Shown here piece after piece: positions 8,489 through 15,658 of a stretch of 64,000 nucleotides of DNA. The stretch's first letter is position 1; every line of letters begins with the position of its first letter. A program made the position numbers and the translations under genes. The stretch comes from Paenibacillus sp. RC67 (lineage in GTDB: Bacteria > Bacillota > Bacilli > Paenibacillales > NBRC-103111): the NCBI RefSeq assembly GCF_030020805.1, contig NZ_CP125098.1:4611501-4675500 (forward strand), read 5' to 3'. The notes below the pieces were generated by a model. It searched no databases, had not been told where the DNA came from, and saw only the letters and a program-made list of their open reading frames with translations.

Positions 8489-8758
8489 ATGAGAGCAACG
8501 TTTTATCGGTTTATTGCCGTCCTGATGCTGGTTATCCCGGGCATTATGGCTACCTATGGTTTTCTGGCGATGAAGGATGCTTTCTTCGCCCAGTTTGGAG
8601 CAGCCGAGCTGAATCCACATATTCAATGGGGTAAATTTTCATTAGGATTAGTATTGTTCCTCGCGGGAGTAGCCTTTATCGGCGGTTGGACTTTTTTCAG
8701 AGACCGCAAGCGTAATTATGTCGCTCCCCGATTTAAAAAGAAGCGCAAAAAGCAATAG
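8489..8758 (+). CDS. DUF2627 family membrane protein (YqzF-like)
   Basis: 89 residues with two transmembrane helices (about 8-30 and 48-70) and a strongly basic C-terminus ending PRFKKKRKKQ. The length, topology and location beside the bkd genes match B. subtilis YqzF/DUF2627, whose function is unknown. AAAGGAG lies before the ATG. It is a single gene divergent from lpdV and ends in a terminator. Confidence 0.75.
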   Translation: MRATFYRFIAVLMLVIPGIMATYGFLAMKDAFFAQFGAAELNPHIQWGKFSLGLVLFLAGVAFIGGWTFFRDRKRNYVAPRFKKKRKKQ

Positions 8759-8790
8759 GAGCCAGCCCATAGAGACGGGAGCGGGCTCCT
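8757..8790 (+). terminator. Terminator after the DUF2627 gene
   Basis: A 7-bp stem AGGAGCC/GGCTCCT with a second internal pairing (GCCC/GGG) is followed by TATATTTTG. The stop codon of the convergent MraY-like gene directly abuts it, so it probably serves both strands. Confidence 0.65.
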
Positions 8791-9707
8791 TATATTTTGT
8801 TCGGGCCTGAATCACGGCCAAGCCAATCAAGGTAAGATAGCACACGATTGCTATCGATTAGCTTGGATAAGGATACACGCCATGTGATGCCGTGTAGGGC
8901 GATGAAGAAAGCCAATAGAAGCAGCTGGAGCTTCCAGTCGGTTATATAAACCGCCCAGCAGCCAAGGACAAATCCAAGAAGGTTAGCCCCTGTATCGCCG
9001 AGCATCATGTTCCCTTTTAGATCAGGTATAGCCAGAACCAAGACCGATACGAGAACTGGGAGTGACAAGACCAAGAACTCCTGCCATCGACTGGGATGAT
9101 CGATTAGCAGCGCTGCAGCTAACAGTATGAACAACACCCCAAATCCCTTTATGGCCCTACCAGGTCTCGTATCTAACAAATTAATTCCATTCGTAGCAAG
9201 AACTATCAATAAATATTGACCCCCGACCCATAGTATTGGCTCTCTTATTTCAGAGCCTCCATGAAGAATGAACAGCATAGAAGCCAATGAAATGCCCCCT
9301 GCCTTTAATAAACCGGTACTGACTACCCCGTGTTCCTTCCAGAGCTTCCAATGCCCTGCGAAGCCTTTGAATGTTTTGTTCCCCACCGTATCGTCAAGAA
9401 ATCCAAGAAAAACAACCAAGCTTGAGGCCAAAACAAATTCGTTCAGCAAGAACGGATTGATATCCAAATTCGATATGAGCGTATCCCCATTGAAATATGC
9501 TACCACTTTCATAATCATTGTATGAACAAGGAGCATCAACCATATTAGAAGTCCTCCTGCCGTTGGAATGCGTTCTCCTGCAAAATTGCACTCCGTCAGC
9601 TTATGATTGTCCATAAAACGCATCCATCCCGGCAGTATTCCACGTACAAGACCAACCATGATCATCCCGTAAAGCAACCAAATCATTAGCATATGGGCTG
9701 TCTCCAT
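8790..9707 (-). CDS. MraY/WecA-like membrane glycosyl-phosphate transferase homologue
   Basis: 305 residues with about ten hydrophobic segments. Two motifs of the polyprenyl-phosphate N-acetylhexosamine-1-phosphate transferases are recognisable: FLGFLDDTVGN (the Asp pair) and MMLGDTGANLLGF. The usual NxxNxxDGxDGL motif reads NGINLLDTRPGRAIK, so the protein is divergent and its donor cannot be named. It follows the GT2 and SteA-like genes, a trio seen together in other sporulating Firmicutes, which suggests assembly or transfer of a lipid-linked sugar. ATG 9707 gives a 22-nt overlap with the GT2 gene; the reading frame stays open to 9761. Confidence 0.75.
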   Translation of the reverse strand: METAHMLMIWLLYGMIMVGLVRGILPGWMRFMDNHKLTECNFAGERIPTAGGLLIWLMLLVHTMIMKVVAYFNGDTLISNLDINPFLLNEFVLASSLVVFLGFLDDTVGNKTFKGFAGHWKLWKEHGVVSTGLLKAGGISLASMLFILHGGSEIREPILWVGGQYLLIVLATNGINLLDTRPGRAIKGFGVLFILLAAALLIDHPSRWQEFLVLSLPVLVSVLVLAIPDLKGNMMLGDTGANLLGFVLGCWAVYITDWKLQLLLLAFFIALHGITWRVSLSKLIDSNRVLSYLDWLGRDSGPNKI

Positions 9708-10387
9708 CGATTCCACAACGTTCCGCTGACCGCATACAGTTGTTTGCCCCGATGCAGCCATCCACCTATGTCTCTTCCTGATACCCGATGAGCAAAAGGA
9801 ATGGGCAGCTCTGCTACGCGGTAGCCTAGCTTTACAGCATCAATGGTCAAACCCACCTCGACACCAAACCCCCCAGATAGCCTGCCTATTCTCTCCAACA
9901 CTTCACGATGTACTGCGCGTTGACCTGATAATGGAGCAGACGGTTCAAAGCCTGACAAGCGGTATACGCCTTGTTTAGCCAAATTCTTGACCAACCCAAA
10001 TCCGCTCTTTTGAGATACTGCAGGCAAGCGGGCGATAACCATATCCGACTGTCCCGATGTAAGGGGCTCAATTAACGAAGGAAACCACTCCGCTGTCATT
10101 CCCAAATCAGCATCAAGAAAGACAAGAATACGCCCCTTCGCCATCTTGCAGCCTGTCTGAAGGGCTGCTCCTTTACCGTATGGCCTTGGATGCTGCACAA
10201 TCAAGTCTGCCCAAGGCACAGCCATTGCAAAAGTATCATCGCGGCTTCCGTCATCAATCACGATAATTTCAATATCGTTTCCATGACTAACCACCTGCTT
10301 GCATGCTTTTCGAATTGCGCTCAAGGTTTCTTGTATGTAATTCTCCTCATTTAGAGCCGGTACAACGACAGAGATGATTGGCTGCAT
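9686..10387 (-). CDS. Family 2 glycosyltransferase
   Basis: 233 residues with the GT-A fold signature of family 2: VVVPALNEENYI at 8-19, IDDGSRDDT at 45-52, and the metal-binding DxD at D92-D94 (FLDADLGM). No transmembrane helix is evident, so it probably acts at the cytoplasmic face, possibly on a polyprenyl phosphate acceptor given the MraY-like neighbour. AAAGGAG precedes the ATG. It sits 13 nt after the SteA-like gene and overlaps the MraY-like gene, so the three form one operon. Sugar donor and acceptor cannot be read from the sequence. Confidence 0.85.
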   Translation of the reverse strand: MQPIISVVVPALNEENYIQETLSAIRKACKQVVSHGNDIEIIVIDDGSRDDTFAMAVPWADLIVQHPRPYGKGAALQTGCKMAKGRILVFLDADLGMTAEWFPSLIEPLTSGQSDMVIARLPAVSQKSGFGLVKNLAKQGVYRLSGFEPSAPLSGQRAVHREVLERIGRLSGGFGVEVGLTIDAVKLGYRVAELPIPFAHRVSGRDIGGWLHRGKQLYAVSGTLWNRWRQPIC

Positions 10388-10400
10388 AAGGGCAACTCCT

Positions 10401-11507
10401 TTATTTTATTCGAATTATAAGCTTTTTTAGAGTATCCTTGAAAGCCAGTTTCCAACGCGATTCTGACGCAAAGTTCCTCTTCGCTGAGCCATAAAGCAAG
10501 GCGATTCCTTTTGCATCAGTCAGCTTGCTACCTATTTTCATCCGAACAAGAACGGTGCTTCCCATGCCTTTCCTGCCTTTTTCTAAAAAATCGAACATAT
10601 GGCTATGTGCTCCCACGGTTACGATGCGCTCACACTGATGATCATATGCAAGCAATAGAGCGATATCCTCGCTGGTTCCACAAGCTGATAATCGAATCGC
10701 ATTTAATCCTAATTGTTCTAATCGGTCTAATCCAGGCGCATATCCATTTGTATATGCGTGGACCAACAGCTCGGCCCCACATTGCAGCGCTTGATTAGTA
10801 ACGCTATCCATGTCCCCAATAATAAGATCCGGCATATAGCCTTGCTCTAATAAAGCATCTGCTCCACCATCCACACCTATCAGCACCGGCTTATAACATC
10901 GAATATATTGATGGAGAGCCGCCAAATCCTGCTTGAACCCCTTTCCGCGGATAACGACAAGAGCATGACGGCCTTCCAAACAAACTTGCAGTTCTGGGCA
11001 GTACAGCGGCTTTAGAACCAAGTCTTTTTCTCTATTGGCATAATCCAGAGTGTTGCTAATAAAATCCAGAAGCCTCTCATTATAACTATCATGCGCATGA
11101 CTGTAGAGCGCCAACCACTTGTCTTTCGTAAAAGAGGAGCATGGAATGATTGTCTCCCCTATTTCTATGCCTTCCTCATTGATTACCAAAGGCGCATGAT
11201 CTTTAAGGAGTGGTAACCAGGCCGGTTCAATTTCGAAAATGGGAATTTGGTTTTCTAGAAGCAACAGCGGTCCTGTTACGGGAATAGTTCCCGTCATGGT
11301 CTGTCCGGTATTGATTACAGCAACAACCTTCGCCGCTATCAAGCCCTCCGCCGCTAGATCATCCAAGTCATGATGGCATAGAACAGCAATACAATCCGGC
11401 TCAATATCAGACAGCAGCCTTTTAGTACTATAGTGTACGCGTGCTATGCCTTTAATCGTTTGTGAAGCAGCGACCTGTATTGATTTGCTTACAACCATCT
11501 TTTGCAC
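10401..11507 (-). CDS. steA: SteA-like putative cytokinetic ring protein
   Basis: 368 residues. The C-terminal half resembles the thiamine pyrophosphokinase catalytic fold (GVDGGADALLEQG at 211-223 and GDMDSV at 231-236); the N-terminal half (ARVHYSTKRLLSDIEPDCIAVLCHHDLDD) is typical of the SteA family. In Corynebacterium SteA works with SteB in cell separation; in Firmicutes its role is unproven. No SteB/MctB-like gene follows here: the GT2 gene begins 13 nt downstream. The GTG at 11507 has AAGGAAAG upstream; ATG at 11498 is an alternative. Thiamine pyrophosphokinase activity is unlikely because the family is much longer and lacks the rest of that domain. Confidence 0.75.
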   Translation of the reverse strand: MQKMVVSKSIQVAASQTIKGIARVHYSTKRLLSDIEPDCIAVLCHHDLDDLAAEGLIAAKVVAVINTGQTMTGTIPVTGPLLLLENQIPIFEIEPAWLPLLKDHAPLVINEEGIEIGETIIPCSSFTKDKWLALYSHAHDSYNERLLDFISNTLDYANREKDLVLKPLYCPELQVCLEGRHALVVIRGKGFKQDLAALHQYIRCYKPVLIGVDGGADALLEQGYMPDLIIGDMDSVTNQALQCGAELLVHAYTNGYAPGLDRLEQLGLNAIRLSACGTSEDIALLLAYDHQCERIVTVGAHSHMFDFLEKGRKGMGSTVLVRMKIGSKLTDAKGIALLYGSAKRNFASESRWKLAFKDTLKKLIIRIK

Positions 11508-11620
11508 ACATCGCTTTCCTTGTGCTTTAGGTTTAAAACAACTGCTGACTTCTACCTACTCTGTTTTATCTTTAGTTAGCAGCGGTCATCTCATACATCA
11601 TTATTTAACAAAACGTAAAA

Positions 11621-11649
11621 GAAGCCCGAACATTATGTTGTCGGACTTC
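11621..11649 (-). terminator. Terminator downstream of the 92-residue gene
   Basis: On the minus strand GAAGTCCGACAACATAATGT and TCGGGCTTC form an imperfect stem of about 9 bp, followed by TTTTACGTTTTG. It separates the small gene at 11766-12044 from the steA operon. The rest of 11508-11765 holds nothing else recognised. Confidence 0.6.
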
Positions 11650-11765
11650 AGCGTTATCTCCATTTACTTGGGTTTATGTAAATTGATGGTATGCATTGTG
11701 GGTCATTGGCATAAGCTTTTTCATGTGGCTGATAACGACAGGGAACAATCCCTCCTATACCCAAC

Positions 11766-12044
11766 TTAATAATGAAGTTCTCCTTGAAACCATTCCGCGT
11801 ATTCCGATGAGCTTAGCTTATCACGCACATAGTTCATTAATGCGACGAGCTCGTCCTCCTTAAAGCTGTACCTGCAATCCATTGCATTGAACAAAAGCCG
11901 GACTTCTTTCAAAGATCCGCTCTTTTGTCCTGTTAGCTGAATCACGTAGAGCTCATCCGGCTCATCCTGAAACTTACATCCAATTTCAAGAAGCAGTTGT
12001 TGTTTCATCTCATCTTGATCTACATTGCAGTAATCGAACTCCAT
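11766..12044 (-). CDS. Small acidic protein of unknown function
   Basis: 92 residues, not recognised. It is acidic and soluble, with alternating charged and hydrophobic stretches (MEFDYCNVDQDEMKQQLLLE at the start, an aromatic-rich end with YAEWFQGELHY). No signal peptide or membrane segment is seen. GGAGGG lies 7 nt before the ATG, which supports translation. It stands alone between steA and a divergent small gene, with its own terminator downstream. Confidence 0.65.
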   Translation of the reverse strand: MEFDYCNVDQDEMKQQLLLEIGCKFQDEPDELYVIQLTGQKSGSLKEVRLLFNAMDCRYSFKEDELVALMNYVRDKLSSSEYAEWFQGELHY

Positions 12045-12155
12045 TTTATCCCTCCAAAAAAAGTACTATTTCTCTTTTTAGGCAACAGTATTCTACATTT
12101 TGTGCAAAATTTCAATGGTATAATGAACTTTATCTTAGCGCAAGGAGTAGGATCA

Positions 12156-12506
12156 ATGCAAAGAATATGTCAAAAAATTGTTCGTGTTCAGAACGGTCTG
12201 ATTACGGAAATTTATGATGGCTTACGATACCGCAGCTTTCAGGACAATGATCGTGCATTGAAGGAACTACTAATGGATGATGTGGGTTTGGACTTTGAAT
12301 CCATACTTAACACCTATGAAACATTAATTCATGACTTGGCGCATTCCTTTCCTCATCTCCGCGATTTTATTAGCCAGCAGCTGCCTGAAGGGTGGCTTCA
12401 ATGGTCTCAACAAAATTACGAAGAGGAATTACAGCCCGCTTCATCATCACAATCGACATCAAGAACAACGGAAACGAATTCTCCTTGTATCCCCAAAAGC
12501 TTATAA
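12156..12506 (+). CDS. Hypothetical protein
   Basis: 116 residues from the ATG at 12156, which has AAGGAG 8 nt upstream; the longer reading frame back to 11997 has no ribosome binding site and runs antisense into the neighbouring gene. The body is predicted mostly helical and acidic (VQNGLITEIYDGLRYRSF, then a segment with ALKELLMDDVGLDFESIL), with a Ser/Thr/Gln-rich tail after about residue 93. No family was recognised. It is followed 58 nt later by another small plus-strand gene, probably in the same transcript. Confidence 0.6.
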   Translation: MQRICQKIVRVQNGLITEIYDGLRYRSFQDNDRALKELLMDDVGLDFESILNTYETLIHDLAHSFPHLRDFISQQLPEGWLQWSQQNYEEELQPASSSQSTSRTTETNSPCIPKSL

Positions 12507-12564
12507 GCATAATCCTTCGTGGTTCACCCATACTAATCTTGACTAACCGCGAGGAGGCACCAAC

Positions 12565-12747
12565 ATGAACAATAATTTGGAAAGTAATTATGACTGTGCT
12601 CAAGCAGGATCCGATCTTCACTCGCTGCAGCAGGAGTTAAATTCACTCCAAAGCAGTTCCAATGGAAGCAAAGAGCAGCAAGATCATATCAACCGTTTGG
12701 AAAATCAAATTCATTTCATTAAAAACAAATGCGATATCCACCCGTAA
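12565..12747 (+). CDS. Small coiled-coil-like hypothetical protein
   Basis: 60 residues, very polar, rich in N, Q, S and L with heptad-like leucines (DLHSLQQELNSLQ and INRLENQIHFIKNK) that suggest a short coiled coil. GAGGAGG lies 7 nt before the ATG. A terminator follows directly. Not recognised as a known family; size and composition resemble small spore-associated proteins, but that is only a guess. Confidence 0.6.
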   Translation: MNNNLESNYDCAQAGSDLHSLQQELNSLQSSSNGSKEQQDHINRLENQIHFIKNKCDIHP

Positions 12748-12768
12748 TAAAACTTAAGTTTCAATCTT

Positions 12769-12796
12769 GCACAGCGCTTGGCCGTTGTGCTTTTTT
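12769..12796 (+). terminator. Terminator after the small coiled-coil gene
   Basis: Stem GCACAGCG / CGTTGTGC (8 bp, one mismatch), 6-nt loop, followed by six T residues. Confidence 0.85.
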
Positions 12797-12855
12797 AGCA
12801 TGGTTACAGTTCTTTTATAATTATATTTGCCCAAGATGATTTCGTCTAATGATGA

Positions 12856-12861
12856 TATAAT
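12856..12861 (+). promoter_or_regulatory. Likely -10 box of the tet(L)-like transcript
   Basis: A perfect TATAAT lies 28 nt upstream of the leader-peptide ATG. A second TATAAT lies about 40 bases further upstream. No good -35 box was found for either, so promoter strength is uncertain. Confidence 0.4.
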
Positions 12862-12889
12862 TTGCTCATTAAAAATAGGAGGCGTTCAT

Positions 12890-12943
12890 ATGAAGTGCAC
12901 GAAACGACCTAGGGTACAAAACGAAGGGGTATCGCATTACTAA
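12890..12943 (+). CDS. Tetracycline-efflux leader peptide
   Basis: A 17-codon reading frame, MKCTKRPRVQNEGVSHY, with AGGAGG 7 nt before its ATG, ending 43 nt before the efflux gene. It matches the leader peptide of tet(L)/tet(K)-type genes (recalled: [20 protein letters not shown]) in its MKC start, central RVQ and final EG-VS. In tet(L), translation of the leader controls re-initiation at the downstream gene so that expression responds to tetracycline. Because the leader and the gene keep the same relation, the regulatory mechanism is probably retained. Confidence 0.8.
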   Translation: MKCTKRPRVQNEGVSHY

Positions 12944-12977
12944 CCCTATAAACTGCGTAACCCCATAAGTTGGGGGA
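12926..12977 (+). promoter_or_regulatory. Translational attenuator hairpin sequestering the tet SD
   Basis: CCCCA (12961-12965) can pair with TGGGG (12971-12975) across a 5-nt loop, hiding the G-rich Shine-Dalgarno sequence of the efflux gene. The alternative partner GGGGT (12926-12930) lies inside the leader coding sequence and can pair with ACCCC (12960-12964), which would free the SD. This two-state design fits ribosome-dependent control. Pairings were found by eye only. Confidence 0.6.
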
Positions 12978-12986
12978 ATTGTCCTA

Positions 12987-14405
12987 GTGAATCAAGATGT
13001 TCAAACCAATCTGAACAATGAAGAGTTTGAGTCCGATAGCCCATTACCACATCAAACATTTCGAAATGTGAAACTGGCCATTGCTTGGCTTAGTTTTCTT
13101 GCTTTTTTCAGCGTGCTGAACGAAACCGTTTTTAATGTCGCTTTGCCGGATATTGCAAAACAGTTCGGTATAATGCCTGCGGTAGCTAATTGGGTTAATA
13201 CTAGCTTCATTCTTTCCTTCAGTATCGGCTCGGCTGTATACGGTAAAATATCTGAAAGGTTCGGCATCAAAAAGCTGCTTGTCATTGGGATAGTGATATA
13301 TAGCGGTGGATCCTTACTCGGATTACTTGCCCACACTTATTTACCTGCCATGATTGCAGCACGATTTATACAAGGTATAGGCGCCTCAGCTGTTCCAGCC
13401 CTTATTATGGTGATGATTGCCCGATTTGTCGGCCCTACAGGTCGCGGCAAAGCATTCGGAGTGGTTGGATCCCTAGTAGCCTTGGGCGAAGGAATAGGAC
13501 CTGCTTTGGGCGGTTTTATCACTCAGTATGTTCATTGGTCTTTATTGTTTTTAATTCCAATAATGACACTGATTGCACTGCCGTTCCTTTATAAACTATT
13601 GCCGAATGAGTCTCTCGTATCCAGTGGAAAGATAGATCGGTTCGGTATTATATTACTTTCTATCGGAATGGTATTGTTCTCCCTTTATACGACGCATTAT
13701 CACTGGAGCAGTCTTGTATTAAGCGTTGTTATATTAGGATGGTTTGCCTTTCATCTTAAGGGTTCCAAGAATCCCTTTATTGAGCCTGTTTTGTTCCAAA
13801 ATCGTAAATTTGTTCTTGGCGTTTTATCGGGATGTATTTTGTTAGGAACAACAGCTGGATTCTTATCTATGGTCCCTTATATGATGAAGGAGGTACATCA
13901 TCTTTCGGTAGGCTTGATCGGAAGCGGGATTTTATTTCCAGGAACGATGGGCGTCATTCTGTTCGGTATCATCGGGGGAACACTGGTTGATAAATGGGGA
14001 AATCGTTTCACCTTATCAATTGGTTTATTCATGATAGTTATTAGTTTTCTTGTTCTCTCCTTCTTATTAGATCGATCTCCTTGGGTAACGACTGCCGTAT
14101 TGATTTTTATCCTAGGAGGACTTTCGTTTATTAAGACTGTTATTTCAAACACCGTTGCCGATAGTCTAGAACCAGAAAACATAGGCGCAGGAATGGGTAT
14201 GCTTAATTTTGCATGTTTCCTATCGGAGGGCATCGGCATTGCCTTTGTAGGTGGGTTGCTAAGCCAAAAACTTCTTCATTCTCCTTTTATGATAAATCTT
14301 GAGAAACCAGTTGCTTATGTGTACAGCAATATGCTGTTAGTCTTTATCATTGTGGCAATAACAGGCGGTGCTCTTTATTTGCTAAATTATCGTCGCACAC
14401 AATAA
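12987..14405 (+). CDS. Tet(L)-like tetracycline efflux MFS transporter
   Basis: 472 residues, 14 predicted transmembrane helices, DHA2-type proton antiporter. Long segments match Tet(L)/Tet(K) as recalled: FFSVLNETVFNVALPDIA, NWVNTSFILSFSIGSAVYGK, ARFIQGIGASAVPAL, the antiporter motif C region GEGIGPALGG, GFLSMVPYMMKEVH and GGLSFIKTVIS. In that family the protein exports metal-tetracycline complexes, and sometimes Na+ or K+, in exchange for protons. Identity looks like roughly half, so it is a diverged member and substrate range is not certain. It starts at GTG 12987 with GGGGG 10 nt upstream and is preceded by a tet-type leader. It is transcribed against the surrounding minus-strand block. 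No IS or integrase lies nearby. Confidence 0.85.
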   Translation: MNQDVQTNLNNEEFESDSPLPHQTFRNVKLAIAWLSFLAFFSVLNETVFNVALPDIAKQFGIMPAVANWVNTSFILSFSIGSAVYGKISERFGIKKLLVIGIVIYSGGSLLGLLAHTYLPAMIAARFIQGIGASAVPALIMVMIARFVGPTGRGKAFGVVGSLVALGEGIGPALGGFITQYVHWSLLFLIPIMTLIALPFLYKLLPNESLVSSGKIDRFGIILLSIGMVLFSLYTTHYHWSSLVLSVVILGWFAFHLKGSKNPFIEPVLFQNRKFVLGVLSGCILLGTTAGFLSMVPYMMKEVHHLSVGLIGSGILFPGTMGVILFGIIGGTLVDKWGNRFTLSIGLFMIVISFLVLSFLLDRSPWVTTAVLIFILGGLSFIKTVISNTVADSLEPENIGAGMGMLNFACFLSEGIGIAFVGGLLSQKLLHSPFMINLEKPVAYVYSNMLLVFIIVAITGGALYLLNYRRTQ

Positions 14406-14520
14406 TTTGTTTTCAAGTTAGAACCCATGGTCGTAACCATGAGGTCTGCTTTATTTATACATTTGAACATACCCCATTTGGTATACATTATCATGATAAA
14501 ATAGATGAATTGAAATAAAA

Positions 14521-14575
14521 AATACCACTTCTTCATTGGTTATACGTTAACCAATAAAAAGGTGGTATTCTTTGT
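14521..14575. terminator. Bidirectional terminator between the efflux gene and spo0A
   Basis: A long nested hairpin: outer stem AATACCACTT / AAGGTGGTATT, inner stem ATTGGTTA / TTAACCAAT. T-rich tails follow on both strands (CTTTGTTTTT on plus, TTTTTTATTTC on minus), as expected between convergent genes. Confidence 0.8.
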
Positions 14576-14632
14576 TTTTCGCGGTCTACATTAATTCATG
14601 ACAACCGCATCACATCAATCTTCATCATCCTT

Positions 14633-15433
14633 TCACGACACTTTATGCTCGATTCTCAGCTTATCCGCCACCATCGCGATAAATTCGCTATTCGTCGGTT
14701 TCGCTTTCGATATATTAATCGTATATCCGAACAGATGACTGATGCTGTCGATGTTGCCGCGGGTCCAAGCGACTTCAATCGCATGACGAATCGCGCGTTC
14801 GACGCGGGACGGCGTCGTTTTGTATTTTTCGGCAATCGCCGGGTAAAGCGTCTTGGTGATGGCTCCAAGGATTTCGATGTTATTGTAGACCATTGTAATG
14901 GCTTCCCGTAAATATTGGTAACCCTTGATGTGAGCGGGGACGCCGATTTCATGGATGATTGTCGTGATGTTGGCATCGAGATTTTTTGTTTTTGGCAGTT
15001 GAACGACATTGGCCTTCATAGGAGAGTGTGTCATTACTGAGCTAGTTTGATTATTGGAGACCAGCTGACGAATGCGGTTCGTCAATATCTCCATGTCAAA
15101 AGGTTTCAATATGTAATAGGAAGCTCCAAGCTGTACTGCTTTTTGTGTAATGTTTTCTTGTCCGAATGCCGTTAACATAATAATTTTCGGTTGAGGATGC
15201 AAGTCCATTTCACGAAGCTTTTCCAGTACACCTAGTCCGTCCAAATGCGGCATAATGATATCCAATATCAATACGTCCGGCAAACGATTACCCTGCTCGA
15301 TTAATCGAAGAACGTCGTTCCCATTATACGCAACCCCAGTTACTTGCATATCGTCTTGTTCATCGATAAATTCGGAAAGTAAATTTGTAAATTCGCGATT
15401 ATCATCAGCCAACAATACTTCAATCATTTGCAA
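14633..15433 (-). CDS. spo0A: Sporulation master regulator Spo0A
   Basis: About 266 residues. The receiver domain (1-125) carries the acidic pocket D10-D11, phospho-acceptor D58 in LILDIIMPHLDG and the conserved Lys of ILKPFD; the C-terminal Spo0A effector domain (about 150-266) binds 0A boxes. TTG at 15433 is chosen as start because AAGGAGG lies 8 nt upstream; it gives MQMIEVLLADDNREF. Phosphorylated through the phosphorelay, it switches the cell into sporulation. It lies just downstream of spoIVB but has its own upstream region with three 0A boxes and a terminator in front, so it is transcribed separately and probably autoregulated. Confidence 0.95.
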   Translation of the reverse strand: MQMIEVLLADDNREFTNLLSEFIDEQDDMQVTGVAYNGNDVLRLIEQGNRLPDVLILDIIMPHLDGLGVLEKLREMDLHPQPKIIMLTAFGQENITQKAVQLGASYYILKPFDMEILTNRIRQLVSNNQTSSVMTHSPMKANVVQLPKTKNLDANITTIIHEIGVPAHIKGYQYLREAITMVYNNIEILGAITKTLYPAIAEKYKTTPSRVERAIRHAIEVAWTRGNIDSISHLFGYTINISKAKPTNSEFIAMVADKLRIEHKVS

Positions 15434-15492
15434 CGTAACATCCTCCTTCAAATGGCAACAAATAAGATTAACATTATTTACCTATGTATACT

Positions 15493-15600
15493 TTCGACAA
15501 CAGCAATTAAATTCCTTCTGTCGAAAATTATTTTTCTAGATTTTTTTTAAGTTTTAATTTATAATATTAAATTTGCACCAAATAAGTACATTATTCGACA
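15493..15600 (-). promoter_or_regulatory. spo0A control region with three 0A boxes
   Basis: Exact 7-mers of the 0A box (TGTCGAA or its complement TTCGACA) occur at 15493-15499, 15519-15525 and 15594-15600. On the minus strand AGGAATTT (15509-15516) followed about 12 nt later by CGAAA resembles the -35/-10 of a sigma-H promoter, as in the B. subtilis Ps promoter. Together they indicate autoregulation and induction at the onset of sporulation. Confidence 0.75.
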
Positions 15601-15618
15601 AATCTACATAGAAGTCAT

Positions 15619-15658
15619 CAAAAAGAAAAACTAAAGGCATTTTATCCTGCCTTTAGTT
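15619..15658 (-). terminator. Terminator of spoIVB
   Basis: A perfect 11-bp stem (AACTAAAGGCA / TGCCTTTAGTT, 8-nt loop) is followed by TTTTTCTTTTT on the minus strand. The last codons and the stop of spoIVB lie inside the hairpin. Confidence 0.9.

Noticed and set aside
10401..11507. Thiamine pyrophosphokinase
   Set aside because: The GDMDSV motif is shared, but the protein has a long unrelated N-terminal half and the SteA family pattern, and the operon partners are sugar-lipid enzymes rather than thiamine genes.
11446..11769. A 107-residue plus-strand reading frame covering the steA-upstream gap
   Set aside because: It begins antisense within steA, passes through a terminator hairpin and lacks a ribosome site and any family resemblance.
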